Below, piece by piece: positions 33,260 to 41,862 of a stretch of DNA of 64,000 nucleotides. Made by a program: the position numbers and the translations under genes. This DNA comes from Hyphomonadaceae bacterium UBA1933 (GTDB taxonomy: Bacteria; Pseudomonadota; Alphaproteobacteria; Caulobacterales; Aquidulcibacteraceae). Location of the stretch: positions 1,207,098-1,271,097 of the forward strand of contig DDFH01000006.1 of NCBI GenBank assembly GCA_002337085.1, read 5' to 3'. The notes beneath the pieces were generated by a model. The model worked only from the letters and a program-made list of their open reading frames with translations. It searched no databases and was not told where the DNA came from. How positions within the stretch are numbered: position 1 is the stretch's first letter; each line of letters begins with the position of its first letter.

Positions 33260-33952
33260 ATGGGGCGTATTTGGCAACATAAAATTTGCTTGGGACTGTT
33301 GTTAATTTTCCCTAATCTTGCTTTTGGCGGCGCGTGGATTCCACGCGAAGGTAAAACTGAATTAATTGCAAGTATTAATACGGTTGGTAATGATGAAAAC
33401 CATGGAACCGCATTCGAATATTATGCTGCACGTGGGTTAAGCGCTGATTCAGCATTGATTTTTTCGCAGAATATAAAATTATATAAAAATTTTCCGGCAA
33501 TTTCTAAAACTGATTTCAAGTTACAATTTAAGCTACTGCAAGGTCACGGATTAATTCTATCTTCGCAATTTGGAATAAGTACGATTGATAGTGTGCAAAT
33601 AAATTACCGTGAAAATAATAGCATCTATAATATGCTTTTGGGATATGGCTTTGGTAGAAACTGGCTTAATTTAGAATATGGTCGCGAGGGATGCCTTGGC
33701 GAATATCAAAGAACCTCAGAAATTACATTTGGCAGTCATATCTATAAAAAAGATTTACTTATCCTAAAAAAATTTCAGGCGGGCTGTGATTATTACAACG
33801 ATAATAATAATTTTCAGATTAGCTATATAAAGCGGTTTAATAATAATCTGGGTCTCGAATTTGGCCTACGCCAAAGTAATTCCCGTGCCAAATTTGATAA
33901 TAGTGAAAATATAAATCAGGGCTTTATAATATCTCTATGGAAGAGATACTAA
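33260..33952 (+). CDS. Secreted, beta-strand-rich outer-membrane-like protein
   Basis: A 230-aa exported protein: signal peptide MGRIWQHKICLGLLLIFPNLAFG, then GAWIPREGKTELIASINTVG and alternating hydrophobic/polar strands typical of outer-membrane barrels (LGYGFGRNWLNLEYGR, FQISYIKRFNNNLGLEFGLR), ending in an aromatic residue (WKRY). ATG 33260 has GGGGGC before it and leaves a proper signal peptide; an earlier ATG at 33221 does not. Family unknown to me; related to alphaproteobacterial proteins beginning GAW after the signal. Confidence 0.6.
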   Translation: MGRIWQHKICLGLLLIFPNLAFGGAWIPREGKTELIASINTVGNDENHGTAFEYYAARGLSADSALIFSQNIKLYKNFPAISKTDFKLQFKLLQGHGLILSSQFGISTIDSVQINYRENNSIYNMLLGYGFGRNWLNLEYGREGCLGEYQRTSEITFGSHIYKKDLLILKKFQAGCDYYNDNNNFQISYIKRFNNNLGLEFGLRQSNSRAKFDNSENINQGFIISLWKRY

Positions 33953-33982
33953 AAAGCGCGGTTAATATAACCGCGCTTTTCA
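33952..33982. terminator. Bidirectional terminator before ftsZ
   Basis: AAAAGCGCGGTTA / TAACCGCGCTTTT with a 3-base loop, between the convergent stops of the barrel-like gene and ftsZ. Confidence 0.88.
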
Positions 33983-33999
33983 ATCAATTTTTATAAAAT

Positions 34000-35529
34000 T
34001 TAGTTTGCCTGTCTGCGAAGAAATGCAGGGATTGAATAATCATCATCATTGATGTCATCGTTATACATTGGTTCTTCATTATGCTCAATATTTTCTTGGT
34101 AGGCGTCCTCTTGAGTAGGGCGTGGTTTTGGACGACCAAAAATATTCAAAAGACCTGCGCCACTGCTACGGTGTGGTTGTGCATGAGGTGGCTCAACCGG
34201 CTTTTTAGGCGCTGGCTGTGCAGGTTGATAATTTTGTGTGCGCTGATTGGCAATTTCACGTTGTGCCTCACGAACCAAATGTTGTTGTGAGTTGATGTCA
34301 TAATGTGGACGTTCTTGATGCGAAGGCTCTTGCAACGGCATTTGTGCTTGAACAGGTTCTGGCTGATGGTGAACAGGTTCACGTGCAGCCATTGGTAATT
34401 CAGGCTCATGAATGGTGTGTTGTTGCTGTGGCTGCGGCTGTGAAGCAGGTGCAGAAGCATAAGTTTCACGTTGAGTAACACGAACTACCTGGATTGGTTG
34501 TTGTGGTGCAGATGCTTGAACAGTGCGTGTGCTTTGCATTTCTGGAACTGGTTGAACAACTGAATCTTCATCAATGCCTGATGCCACCACAGAAACGCGG
34601 ATTTTACCTTCAAGTGCTTCATCAAAGGTTGAGCCAACAATGATGTTTGCTTCTGGATCAACTTCATCTTTTACCTGATTTGCCGCTTCGTCTAGTTCAA
34701 ACAATGTCATGTCATTGCCACCAGTAACGTGGATAAGAACCGCTTTTGCGCCTTTCAATGAAACATCTTCAAGAAGTGGGTTATTAATGGCAAGGTTTGC
34801 CGCTTTGCGTGCGCGGTCATCACCTTCGGCTTCGCCAGTTCCCATCATTGCCTTACCCATGCAAGACATAACAGATTTAACATCCGCAAAGTCAAGGTTG
34901 ATAAGACCAGGCATAATCATAAGGTCGGTAACACCACGAACGCCAGAGTGAAGCACTTTATCCGCCATTTGGAAGGCTTGTTGGAAAGTGGTTTTATCAT
35001 TGGCAACGCGGAACAAGTTTTGGTTTGGAATTACGATTAATGTATCAACATTTTTTTGAAGTTCAGACAAGCCTGCATCCGCCATCTTCATGCGGCGTGT
35101 GCCTTCAAAATGGAACGGCTTGGTGACAACTGCAACGGTTAAGATACCCATTTCACGTGCTGTTCTTGCAATGATTGGTGCTGCACCAGTACCAGTACCG
35201 CCACCCATGCCAGCAGTAATGAAAACCATGTGCGCATCGCCAAGATGCTCCATAATTTCTGCTTGGCTTTCTTCCGCAGCAGCCATGCCGATTTGTGGGT
35301 TTGCGCCTGCGCCAAGGCCCTGGGTAGTATTAAGGCCGATTTGGATTTTGCGTTCAGCTTTTGAACGGTGCAGTGCTTGGGAATCAGTATTCGCAACGAC
35401 AAAGTCAACGCCTTGAAGATTGTCTTCAATCATGTTGTTAACGGCATTACCGCCTGCGCCGCCAACGCCAAATACGACAATGCGTGGTGAAAGTTCAGTT
35501 GTTGCAAGTGCATTAAGGCGTAAAACCAT
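34000..35529 (-). CDS. ftsZ: Cell division protein FtsZ
   Basis: A 509-aa tubulin-like GTPase that forms the division ring. The GTPase core (about 13-320) has VVFGVGGAGGNAVNNM, the tubulin signature GMGGGTGTGAAP and the T7 loop NLDFADVKSVM. A long Gln/Pro/His-rich disordered linker (about 325-490) is followed by the conserved tail DDYSIPAFLRRQAN, which binds FtsA and other partners. ATG 35529 has CGGAGC upstream; the open frame extends to 35643 but lacks the family N-terminus. Not in a dcw cluster here. One GANTC site lies 199 bp upstream (35728), as in Caulobacter where methylation aids ftsZ expression. Confidence 0.96.
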   Translation of the reverse strand: MVLRLNALATTELSPRIVVFGVGGAGGNAVNNMIEDNLQGVDFVVANTDSQALHRSKAERKIQIGLNTTQGLGAGANPQIGMAAAEESQAEIMEHLGDAHMVFITAGMGGGTGTGAAPIIARTAREMGILTVAVVTKPFHFEGTRRMKMADAGLSELQKNVDTLIVIPNQNLFRVANDKTTFQQAFQMADKVLHSGVRGVTDLMIMPGLINLDFADVKSVMSCMGKAMMGTGEAEGDDRARKAANLAINNPLLEDVSLKGAKAVLIHVTGGNDMTLFELDEAANQVKDEVDPEANIIVGSTFDEALEGKIRVSVVASGIDEDSVVQPVPEMQSTRTVQASAPQQPIQVVRVTQRETYASAPASQPQPQQQHTIHEPELPMAAREPVHHQPEPVQAQMPLQEPSHQERPHYDINSQQHLVREAQREIANQRTQNYQPAQPAPKKPVEPPHAQPHRSSGAGLLNIFGRPKPRPTQEDAYQENIEHNEEPMYNDDINDDDYSIPAFLRRQAN

Positions 35530-35856
35530 TTGTTTGCTCCGAATATTAGTTCTTAATAAATTGGTAAACATAATCTCAATTAATTTGCTTAAGAGAATCT
35601 TAACGCGGAGTATTAATTTGCTGATTATATGAATATTTTTCACTCAGAAATCATTGAAAAACAACGTTTTTTCTTAAAAACTATATCTAATCAGAATGTT
35701 AAGGGGTTTTATTGATAGTGTGAATTAGAATCCCCGCGTAAAAAGCCATTAAAAGTAAATTTTAAGGCGTTAAAGTGTTAATTTCTTCAGAAAATATAAT
35801 TACATTTTGTCCGTTTATTTTTGCACAAACACCCCCTAAATATAAAATTAGTAAAA
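35530..35856. other. ftsZ-tldD divergent intergenic region
   Basis: 327 bp without a gene. It should contain both promoters. One GANTC (GAATC, 35728-35732) and several TTAA-rich stretches are present, but no full CtrA box TTAA-N7-TTAA was found by eye. Confidence 0.5.
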
Positions 35857-37290
35857 ATGGACAATAAAATGACGACCACTATTAATGATTCAGACCTAAC
35901 CACCCGCGCATTATCAGAAGGCGCACAGGAAATTCTTGCTAATGCCTTATTAGGTGCGGATGATGGGGAAATTTATCTTGAAAATACCCGCTCCGAAACA
36001 TTTATGTGGGATGATGGTCGCCTTAAATCTGCGGGCTTTGATTCCGAAGAAGGTTTTGGTTTAAGGGTGGTATCGGGCGAAGCAACGGGTTATGCGCATT
36101 CCAATGAAATATCTAAAGCATCGTTTGGACGCGCCAGTGAGGCGGCACAACTTGCCAAGCGCGGTAAGGGTTTTAAACTTGGTGAAGCCCCGCAAAAAAC
36201 TAATCGCAAATTATATGACGATGTTGACCCCCTAAGCGCGCCAAGCTTTGAAAGTAAGATTGAAACCTTGGCACAAGTTGATGCCTATGTTCGTGGTAAA
36301 GACCCACGTGTGGTACAGGTTTCGGTTTCAATGGCGGCATCAAAAAAGGATATTGCCATCATTCGTAATGACCGCGACATTGCCACCGATCACCGCCCTT
36401 TGGTGCGGGTGAATGTTTCGGTAACCCTTGAAAAAGATGGTCGTCGTGAAACCGGTTCATCGGGTGCTGGCGCACGCATGATGTATGATAATTATATAGA
36501 AGATAGCAAAATCAAGGCAATCGCCGATGAGGCACTTCGTATCGCCGCTGTTAACCTAGAGGCCATCGCAGCACCCGCAGGGGAAATGGATGTTGTGCTT
36601 GGCGCAGGTTGGGCGGGTGTATTGCTGCATGAGGCGGTGGGACATGGTCTTGAAGGTGATTTTAACCGCAAGGGGACAAGTGCATTTTCTGGAAAAATGG
36701 GGCAACAAGTCGCCGCAAAAGGGGTTACCGTTGTTGATGACGGCACGCTTCAAGATCGCCGTGGCTCTTTAACAATTGATGATGAAGGCACACCGACAGA
36801 ACGCACGGTTTTAATTGAAGATGGTATTTTGGTTGGCTATATGCAAGACCGCCTGAATGCTCGTTTGATGGGCGAAAAATCCACCGGAAACGGTCGCCGT
36901 GAAAGCTTTGCCCACGCGCCAATCCCACGCATGACCAATACTTTTATGGAATCTGGTGATAAAGACCCCGCCGAAATTATCGCATCTTTGAAAAAGGGTA
37001 TTTATTGCGCGGCACTTGGCGGCGGGCAGGTTGATATTACCTCCGGCAAATTTGTATTCCAAACTTCTGAGGCGTATTTGGTTGAAAATGGCAAAATCAT
37101 TGCGCCGGTAAAAGGTGTAACCCTAATCGGTGACGGCCCAACCGCACTTACCCAAATCTCCATGATTGGCAATGATTCCAAACTAGACGAAGGTGTTGGA
37201 ACCTGTGGCAAAGGCGGGCAGGGCGTGCCAGTTGGTGTGGGGCAACCAACCGTTATGATACATGGGCTTACAGTGGGGGGAGCGGGATAG
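35857..37290 (+). CDS. tldD: Metalloprotease TldD
   Basis: TldD, one half of the TldD/TldE zinc protease pair that processes modified peptides (for example microcin precursors) and degrades CcdA-type antitoxins. The HExxxH zinc motif is in LLHEAVGHGLEGDF; the family N-terminus DDGEIYLENTRSE and C-terminal GTCGKGGQGVPVGVGQP are present. About 477 aa, normal for TldD. Start 35857 (MDNKMTTT) is preferred; ATG 35869 is possible with a weak GGA site. tldE is not in this window. Confidence 0.95.
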   Translation: MDNKMTTTINDSDLTTRALSEGAQEILANALLGADDGEIYLENTRSETFMWDDGRLKSAGFDSEEGFGLRVVSGEATGYAHSNEISKASFGRASEAAQLAKRGKGFKLGEAPQKTNRKLYDDVDPLSAPSFESKIETLAQVDAYVRGKDPRVVQVSVSMAASKKDIAIIRNDRDIATDHRPLVRVNVSVTLEKDGRRETGSSGAGARMMYDNYIEDSKIKAIADEALRIAAVNLEAIAAPAGEMDVVLGAGWAGVLLHEAVGHGLEGDFNRKGTSAFSGKMGQQVAAKGVTVVDDGTLQDRRGSLTIDDEGTPTERTVLIEDGILVGYMQDRLNARLMGEKSTGNGRRESFAHAPIPRMTNTFMESGDKDPAEIIASLKKGIYCAALGGGQVDITSGKFVFQTSEAYLVENGKIIAPVKGVTLIGDGPTALTQISMIGNDSKLDEGVGTCGKGGQGVPVGVGQPTVMIHGLTVGGAG

Positions 37291-37306
37291 CCAAAACCAC
37301 TACCAT

Positions 37307-37352
37307 CTCCTCCCCTGTAAAACGGGGGAGGTGTCAGCGAAGCTGACGGAGT
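37307..37352. repeat. CCTCCCC/GGGGGAGG two-stem repeat, copy 1
   Basis: Stem 1 CTCCCC...GGGGAG is followed by stem 2 GTCAGC-GAA-GCTGAC and then GGAGTGGGC. The same layout, with a different but still complementary stem 2, appears at 45727-45780 and inverted at 45871-45925. Confidence 0.75.
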
Positions 37353-37399
37353 GGGCAATTTTTGAAAACGCGGTTTCCAAAAATTCTTTGCATATGTTT

Positions 37400-37430
37400 A
37401 AAAGGCACTTCAAAAGAAGTGCCTTTTTGC
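37400..37430. terminator. Bidirectional terminator between tldD and quinone reductase
   Basis: Perfect 12-bp stem AAAAGGCACTTC / GAAGTGCCTTTT, loop AAAA, T run after. Confidence 0.9.
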
Positions 37431-38408
37431 TTAAACCACCAACACACTCGCCCCCGTGGTTTTCCTTCCTGCCAAATCTTTGTGTGCCTGTGCCACGTCT
37501 TTTAGTGCGTATTTTTGATTAACTTCGATTTTTATTATGCCTTTGGCGATTAAGTCGAATAATTCCCCCGCACTTTCAAGCAGGGTTGCGCGGTCGGGAT
37601 TATAGGCAAATAAATTTGGGCGCGTTACGAATAATGACCCCTTGCGGTTTAATAAGCCAATATCAAACGGCGGAACCGCACCAGAGGATTGCCCGAAACT
37701 AACAAATAATCCCAATGGCTTGATAATATTTAGTGATCCTTCAAAAGTATCTTTGCCAACGCTATCATAAACCACATCATATTTTTTGCCGCCGTTTAAT
37801 TCAAGCGCTGGTTTAACAAAATCACCCGCCTTGTAATCAATAACTTCTGTAAAGCCATGCGCCTTGGCAAGGGCGCATTTTTCTTTGCCACCCGCAGTTC
37901 CAATCACTTTTGCACCCAAATGATGCGCCCATTGCCCGAATATAAGACCAACGCCACCTGCGGCGGCATGGTAAAAAATCGAATGTTCCGAACCGACTTT
38001 GAATGTGCGGCGTAATAAATATTGTGCGGTTAGGCCTTTTAACAAACACGCCGCCGCAACCTCCTCGGAAACACCATCGGGGATTGGGATAACTTCATCG
38101 ACATTAATTGCGCGATAGGTGCAATATGAACCCAAACCGCCTGTATAACAAACTCTTTGCCCGATTTCAAAACCTGTTACACCTTCGCCAATTTCGGCAA
38201 TTACCCCTGCGGCTTCCGCCCCCAAAACCACGGGAAAGGGCGGGGTGGGGTAGAAGCCAGAACGGAAATAAGTATCAATAAAATTTAGACCAACCGCACT
38301 TTGTTTTATTAAAACCTGTCCCGATTTTGGCTTGGGCGTTGGGATGGTTTGATATTCAAGTACGCTTTCATCGCCATATGAATTGATAATTATTGCCTTG
38401 TTTTCCAT
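37431..38408 (-). CDS. qor: NADPH:quinone oxidoreductase, zinc-less MDR type
   Basis: A 325-aa medium-chain reductase of the quinone oxidoreductase group. The N-terminal GroES-like domain has SAVGLNFIDTYFRSGFY and VLGAEAAGVI, and the Rossmann domain shows AAAGGVGLIFGQWAHHLGAKVIG. Cysteines for structural or catalytic zinc are absent, as expected for this subgroup, and the C-terminal RKTTGASVLV matches bacterial QOR. It probably reduces quinones or enals with NADPH. Two bases separate it from the upstream SDR gene, so they are one operon. Confidence 0.9.
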   Translation of the reverse strand: MENKAIIINSYGDESVLEYQTIPTPKPKSGQVLIKQSAVGLNFIDTYFRSGFYPTPPFPVVLGAEAAGVIAEIGEGVTGFEIGQRVCYTGGLGSYCTYRAINVDEVIPIPDGVSEEVAAACLLKGLTAQYLLRRTFKVGSEHSIFYHAAAGGVGLIFGQWAHHLGAKVIGTAGGKEKCALAKAHGFTEVIDYKAGDFVKPALELNGGKKYDVVYDSVGKDTFEGSLNIIKPLGLFVSFGQSSGAVPPFDIGLLNRKGSLFVTRPNLFAYNPDRATLLESAGELFDLIAKGIIKIEVNQKYALKDVAQAHKDLAGRKTTGASVLVV

Positions 38409-38410
38409 TT

Positions 38411-39199
38411 TTATTTCCTATTCACCGCAAAGCCCGCAAACGCCTGTTGCACAGGCATGATTTCAAGCGTGTTGATATTAATATGTGACGGAAGTTTTAA
38501 TACGCTTTCAACCGTCAAGGCAATATCATCAGCCGAAAGTGGCTTCATGCCTTTATAAACATTATCGGCGGCAGTTTGGTCGCCCTTAAAACGCACCAAT
38601 GAAAATTCGGTTTCGCACATCCCCGGTTCAATATTGGTAACGCGAATATTTTTACCAAGTAAATCGGCGCGTAAATTTAATGAAAATTGATGCACAAATG
38701 CCTTGGTTGCCCCATAAACATTGCCACCAGAATAAGGATAAGTTCCGGCAACCGAACCCATATTTATAATGTCACCGCGATTATTTTTGACCATAATCTC
38801 AAGCACATGGCGCGTAACATGAACAAGGGCGCGGACATTGGTATCAATCATCGTGTCCCAATCAGAAAGATTGGCGGCATCCGCACCACCAAGCCCAAGC
38901 GCAAGCCCCGCATTATTAAATAATATATCAATATTGGCAAAATCCGATGGTAAATTTTTAATGCATTCTTCGATTTGCTTAGTGTCGGTTAAATCAAGTG
39001 TGCGGGTTAATAATTGCCCGCTTCCTAATTCTTCGACTAATTCATCAAGGCGATCTTCGCGCCGCCCGGTCGCGATAACTTTACCACCCGCATTAATTAT
39101 GCGGCGCGTTAATGCCGCCCCAAATCCAGATGTAGCACCAGTTATAAAGGCAATTTTTCCCTTTGCCCAATCGTTATCTTGTTCTATTGGTAGTTCCAT
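38411..39199 (-). CDS. Short-chain dehydrogenase, YdfG-like
   Basis: A 262-aa SDR: cofactor motif TGATSGFGAALTRR, NADP-preferring TGRREDRL, NNAGLALG, a conserved Ser in NMGSVAG, and catalytic YGATK. The C-terminal part with SLVRFKGD and PSHININTLEIMPV is typical of NADP-dependent 3-hydroxy acid (serine/malonic semialdehyde) dehydrogenases such as YdfG. First gene of a two-gene unit with the quinone reductase; divergent from the pirin gene. Confidence 0.88.
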   Translation of the reverse strand: MELPIEQDNDWAKGKIAFITGATSGFGAALTRRIINAGGKVIATGRREDRLDELVEELGSGQLLTRTLDLTDTKQIEECIKNLPSDFANIDILFNNAGLALGLGGADAANLSDWDTMIDTNVRALVHVTRHVLEIMVKNNRGDIINMGSVAGTYPYSGGNVYGATKAFVHQFSLNLRADLLGKNIRVTNIEPGMCETEFSLVRFKGDQTAADNVYKGMKPLSADDIALTVESVLKLPSHININTLEIMPVQQAFAGFAVNRK

Positions 39200-39307
39200 A
39201 ATATTCCTGCTATGCGAAAATGTTTGGTTTTTATGCGATGTCGTGAAATTGTATTCAGCTTTGCAATGCCTATTTTAGAGGAAACACCACAATAAGGAAA
39301 CAATATA

Positions 39308-40012
39308 ATGGCAATTTATCACAGAAAATCTGAAGAAAGAGGTGCTGCGAACCACGGGTGGCTTAATACCAAATATAGCTTCTCTTTTTCAAATTATTAT
39401 GATCCGAATTTTATGGGTTTTGGCCCGCTTCGGGTAATTAATGATGACCGTATTGCTGGCGGTGGCGGTTTCCCAACCCACCCACACGACAATATGGAAA
39501 TTGTTACCTATGTTCTTGAAGGGGCATTGGCACACAAGGATTCAATGGGTAACGGCACCACAATTAATGCCGGTGATGTCCAACGTATGAGCGCGGGAAC
39601 CGGAGTTCGCCATTCCGAATTTAACGCATCAGATAAAATTGGCGTTCACCTTTTGCAAATTTGGATTGTACCTGACAAGGATGGTTATGAGCCATCTTAT
39701 GAGCAGAAACAATTTACGCGCGATGATAAGCTTGGCAATCTCCGCCTTGTGGCATCAAATGACGGGCGTGATGGTTCGGTCAGTATTCATCAAAAGGCCA
39801 ATATTTATGCGGCGATTTTTAATGATGGTGATAGTGCAGAACTAGCGCTTGCAAAAGGGCAAGGCGTTTGGGTTCAAGTTGCTAAAGGTGGTAGCGTGAT
39901 TGTAAATGATACCGAGCTTAAACAAGGCGATGGTCTTGCAATCTGGGAAACCGACAAAGTTACCATCAAAGGCAAAGAAGAAGCCGAATTTTTGGTATTT
40001 CAATTAGGCTAA
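39308..40012 (+). CDS. Pirin family protein (YhhW-like)
   Basis: A 234-aa bicupin. The pirin motif is complete: FPTHPHDNMEIVTYVLEG with the metal-binding histidines and SAGTGVRHSEFN with the third His and Glu. E. coli YhhW has quercetin 2,3-dioxygenase activity, but the physiological role of most bacterial pirins is unsettled. Divergent from the SDR/QOR pair, so possibly part of the same stress response. Confidence 0.92.
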   Translation: MAIYHRKSEERGAANHGWLNTKYSFSFSNYYDPNFMGFGPLRVINDDRIAGGGGFPTHPHDNMEIVTYVLEGALAHKDSMGNGTTINAGDVQRMSAGTGVRHSEFNASDKIGVHLLQIWIVPDKDGYEPSYEQKQFTRDDKLGNLRLVASNDGRDGSVSIHQKANIYAAIFNDGDSAELALAKGQGVWVQVAKGGSVIVNDTELKQGDGLAIWETDKVTIKGKEEAEFLVFQLG

Positions 40013-40019
40013 ACTTAAT

Positions 40020-40511
40020 TCAGGCCAATAGGCTGCCTTTTTTAAGAATATTGCCATAGAATGAAAGCGATTTTATATCGCCTTGGTATAATGCTTCAGC
40101 ATATTTTTGAACGACCATTGCCTGTTGTTCAAAACCAAGGCGGTTAAAGTCGCTTTTTTCGTTTACCCCGCTAATATCATAGGGATTTGTAATAAATAGT
40201 GAATTTATGGCAATGCTAATTCCCTTGAAAAGCCACCGCATTTTAAGCGCGTTTTGATATTGCCAAACATGTGTCATCTCGTGGGCAAAGAATCCCAGAT
40301 AAGCGGGATTTTCACAATAATCATCGCGAAATTCGCACTTTTTAACATAGATTTTATTGCCCATAACAATCGCATCATAATTTGTAAGATGGACAATATT
40401 GGCAATTAGATTTATTCCGCCACCATTAATAATGCGCACTTTTTCATACTTGATTTGTGTGCCAAAAATTGGCTCAAGGAATTTTATTTCCCATTGATTA
40501 AGTGGTCGCAT
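40020..40511 (-). CDS. HExxH zinc metallopeptidase-like protein (vgr-related)
   Basis: A 163-aa protein with HEMTHVWQ, the zinc-binding HExxH of the DUF4157-like group, and an acidic FEQQAMVVQKY later, a possible third ligand region. The start RPLNQWEIKFLEPIFG resembles proteins annotated as vgr-related in alphaproteobacteria. No signal peptide. Its ATG overlaps the upstream hydrolase end by 14 bp, so the two are coupled. Peptidase activity is not proven for the family. Confidence 0.75.
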   Translation of the reverse strand: MRPLNQWEIKFLEPIFGTQIKYEKVRIINGGGINLIANIVHLTNYDAIVMGNKIYVKKCEFRDDYCENPAYLGFFAHEMTHVWQYQNALKMRWLFKGISIAINSLFITNPYDISGVNEKSDFNRLGFEQQAMVVQKYAEALYQGDIKSLSFYGNILKKGSLLA

Positions 40512-41295
40512 TGTCTTTATTTAACCAGTTTAAAATGTCGGATGCAACATCTTCTGCACCGGGTTCTATGGTTATCATATGTGCATGGTTGGGATATTCA
40601 ATATATTCGCCGCCAATTCGTGCGTATTTTTCACCAATCTTGCGCACCAATGGGATGATGCACGTCCTATCATGAAAAGAGCCAATGGTTAATGTTGGTA
40701 CATTGATTTTATTTTCGTCAACAAGTCCGGTTTTATTATCATCGGCATAAGGATTAACAATATTCTCAAGCGCCAGCCCTGATTCATAAACCATAGTTTT
40801 ATGAATTGCCATCCGGTCTTTTTCGGGTATTTTGTTTAATGCCAAAAAGTCGAGTGATAAATCATCGATTTTATAGGAAAATCCAGGGCGCTTTAATTTT
40901 AATTCCCCAATAAAGCTTAACCCCATTTGAATGCCTTCATTAAAGCAGTCACCGGGGGCGGCAGGGGTTATAAATACCGATTTAGATGAAAGCCCCATTT
41001 CAGTAAGTTTTTGTGTAATCAAACCACCCATAGAATGCCCGATAATGATTGGTTTTTGGCCAGTGTCTTCGGTGATTTCGTGCGCAACCTCACTGGCTTC
41101 ATCAACCATGTTTTGAAGCGACATTTTAGAAAGTGCTTTGGGCGGGTGCTTATGCGTGCGTAAATCGGGGAAAAGAGTTGGCACAAAGCATTCATACCCC
41201 GCCTCTTTAAAAAGCGGAAGAAACTTTGCCCAAATTACATTTGTCGCAAAGGCACCATGAATGAATAAAACGGGCTTAGGATTTCCTGAACCCAT
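40498..41295 (-). CDS. Alpha/beta hydrolase
   Basis: A 265-aa alpha/beta-hydrolase fold protein: oxyanion region VLFIHGAFATN, nucleophile elbow IIGHSMGG (Ser), and the C-terminal NHAHMI (His); the acid is probably the Asp of IGSFHDRTC. Esterase, lipase or thioesterase; substrate unknown. ATG follows the rppH stop directly (TAA-ATG), and the gene overlaps the next one. Confidence 0.85.
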   Translation of the reverse strand: MGSGNPKPVLFIHGAFATNVIWAKFLPLFKEAGYECFVPTLFPDLRTHKHPPKALSKMSLQNMVDEASEVAHEITEDTGQKPIIIGHSMGGLITQKLTEMGLSSKSVFITPAAPGDCFNEGIQMGLSFIGELKLKRPGFSYKIDDLSLDFLALNKIPEKDRMAIHKTMVYESGLALENIVNPYADDNKTGLVDENKINVPTLTIGSFHDRTCIIPLVRKIGEKYARIGGEYIEYPNHAHMITIEPGAEDVASDILNWLNKDNATT

Positions 41296-41784
41296 TTATG
41301 CGGCAAACCTTGAAAAATGTTCAATAACCTGAAGATAAACGCTACGTTTAAATGGAACAACCAAATCAGGTAAAAGTGCCGGCTTTTCCCAGCGCCAATC
41401 ATCAAATTCGATTTGTTTATGACCATCAAGTTTAACATCATCATCATGCCCATTAAAGCGCATGGCATACCAAATCTGTGCCTGGCCCTTATAATGGTTA
41501 AGTTTGCTTTTGCGCATTGATTCAGGAAAATCATAACAAAGCCATTCATTGGTGCGTGCCAATATCTCGACCTTGGACGAATCGATTCCTGTCTCTTCCG
41601 TTAGTTCGCGTAATGCGGCATCAACGACACGTTCCCCGTGGTCGATTCCCCCTTGCGGGGTTTGCCAACAATACGCACCGCGAAAGCCGCGTCTGCGGCC
41701 AATCCATGCCAAACCCTCTTGGTTAAAAACCAAAAGACCGACATTCGGGCGGTATAAATCAGGTGGTGGTGGTAATAATTCCAT
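41296..41784 (-). CDS. rppH: RNA pyrophosphohydrolase
   Basis: A 162-aa Nudix enzyme that removes pyrophosphate from mRNA 5' ends and so starts mRNA decay (also acts on Ap(n)A). RppH hallmarks: YRPNVGLLVFN, WQTPQGGIDHGE and the Nudix helix ALRELTEETGI; the later GQAQIWYAMRF and WRWEKPALLPDLVVPFKR are subgroup blocks. First gene of a tight three-gene unit with a hydrolase and an HExxH protein. The divergent polysaccharide deacetylase upstream is its usual alphaproteobacterial neighbour. Confidence 0.94.
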   Translation of the reverse strand: MELLPPPPDLYRPNVGLLVFNQEGLAWIGRRRGFRGAYCWQTPQGGIDHGERVVDAALRELTEETGIDSSKVEILARTNEWLCYDFPESMRKSKLNHYKGQAQIWYAMRFNGHDDDVKLDGHKQIEFDDWRWEKPALLPDLVVPFKRSVYLQVIEHFSRFAA

Positions 41785-41862
41785 AATTATTCAGCATAAA
41801 CTAAATAATATCAAACTTCTATATCAGACATAAGTTATGTGACAAATTTTACACAATATTGA

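Noticed and set aside
35530..35643. 38-residue N-terminal extension of FtsZ
   Set aside because: Absent from FtsZ families, while ATG 35529 has CGGAGC before it.
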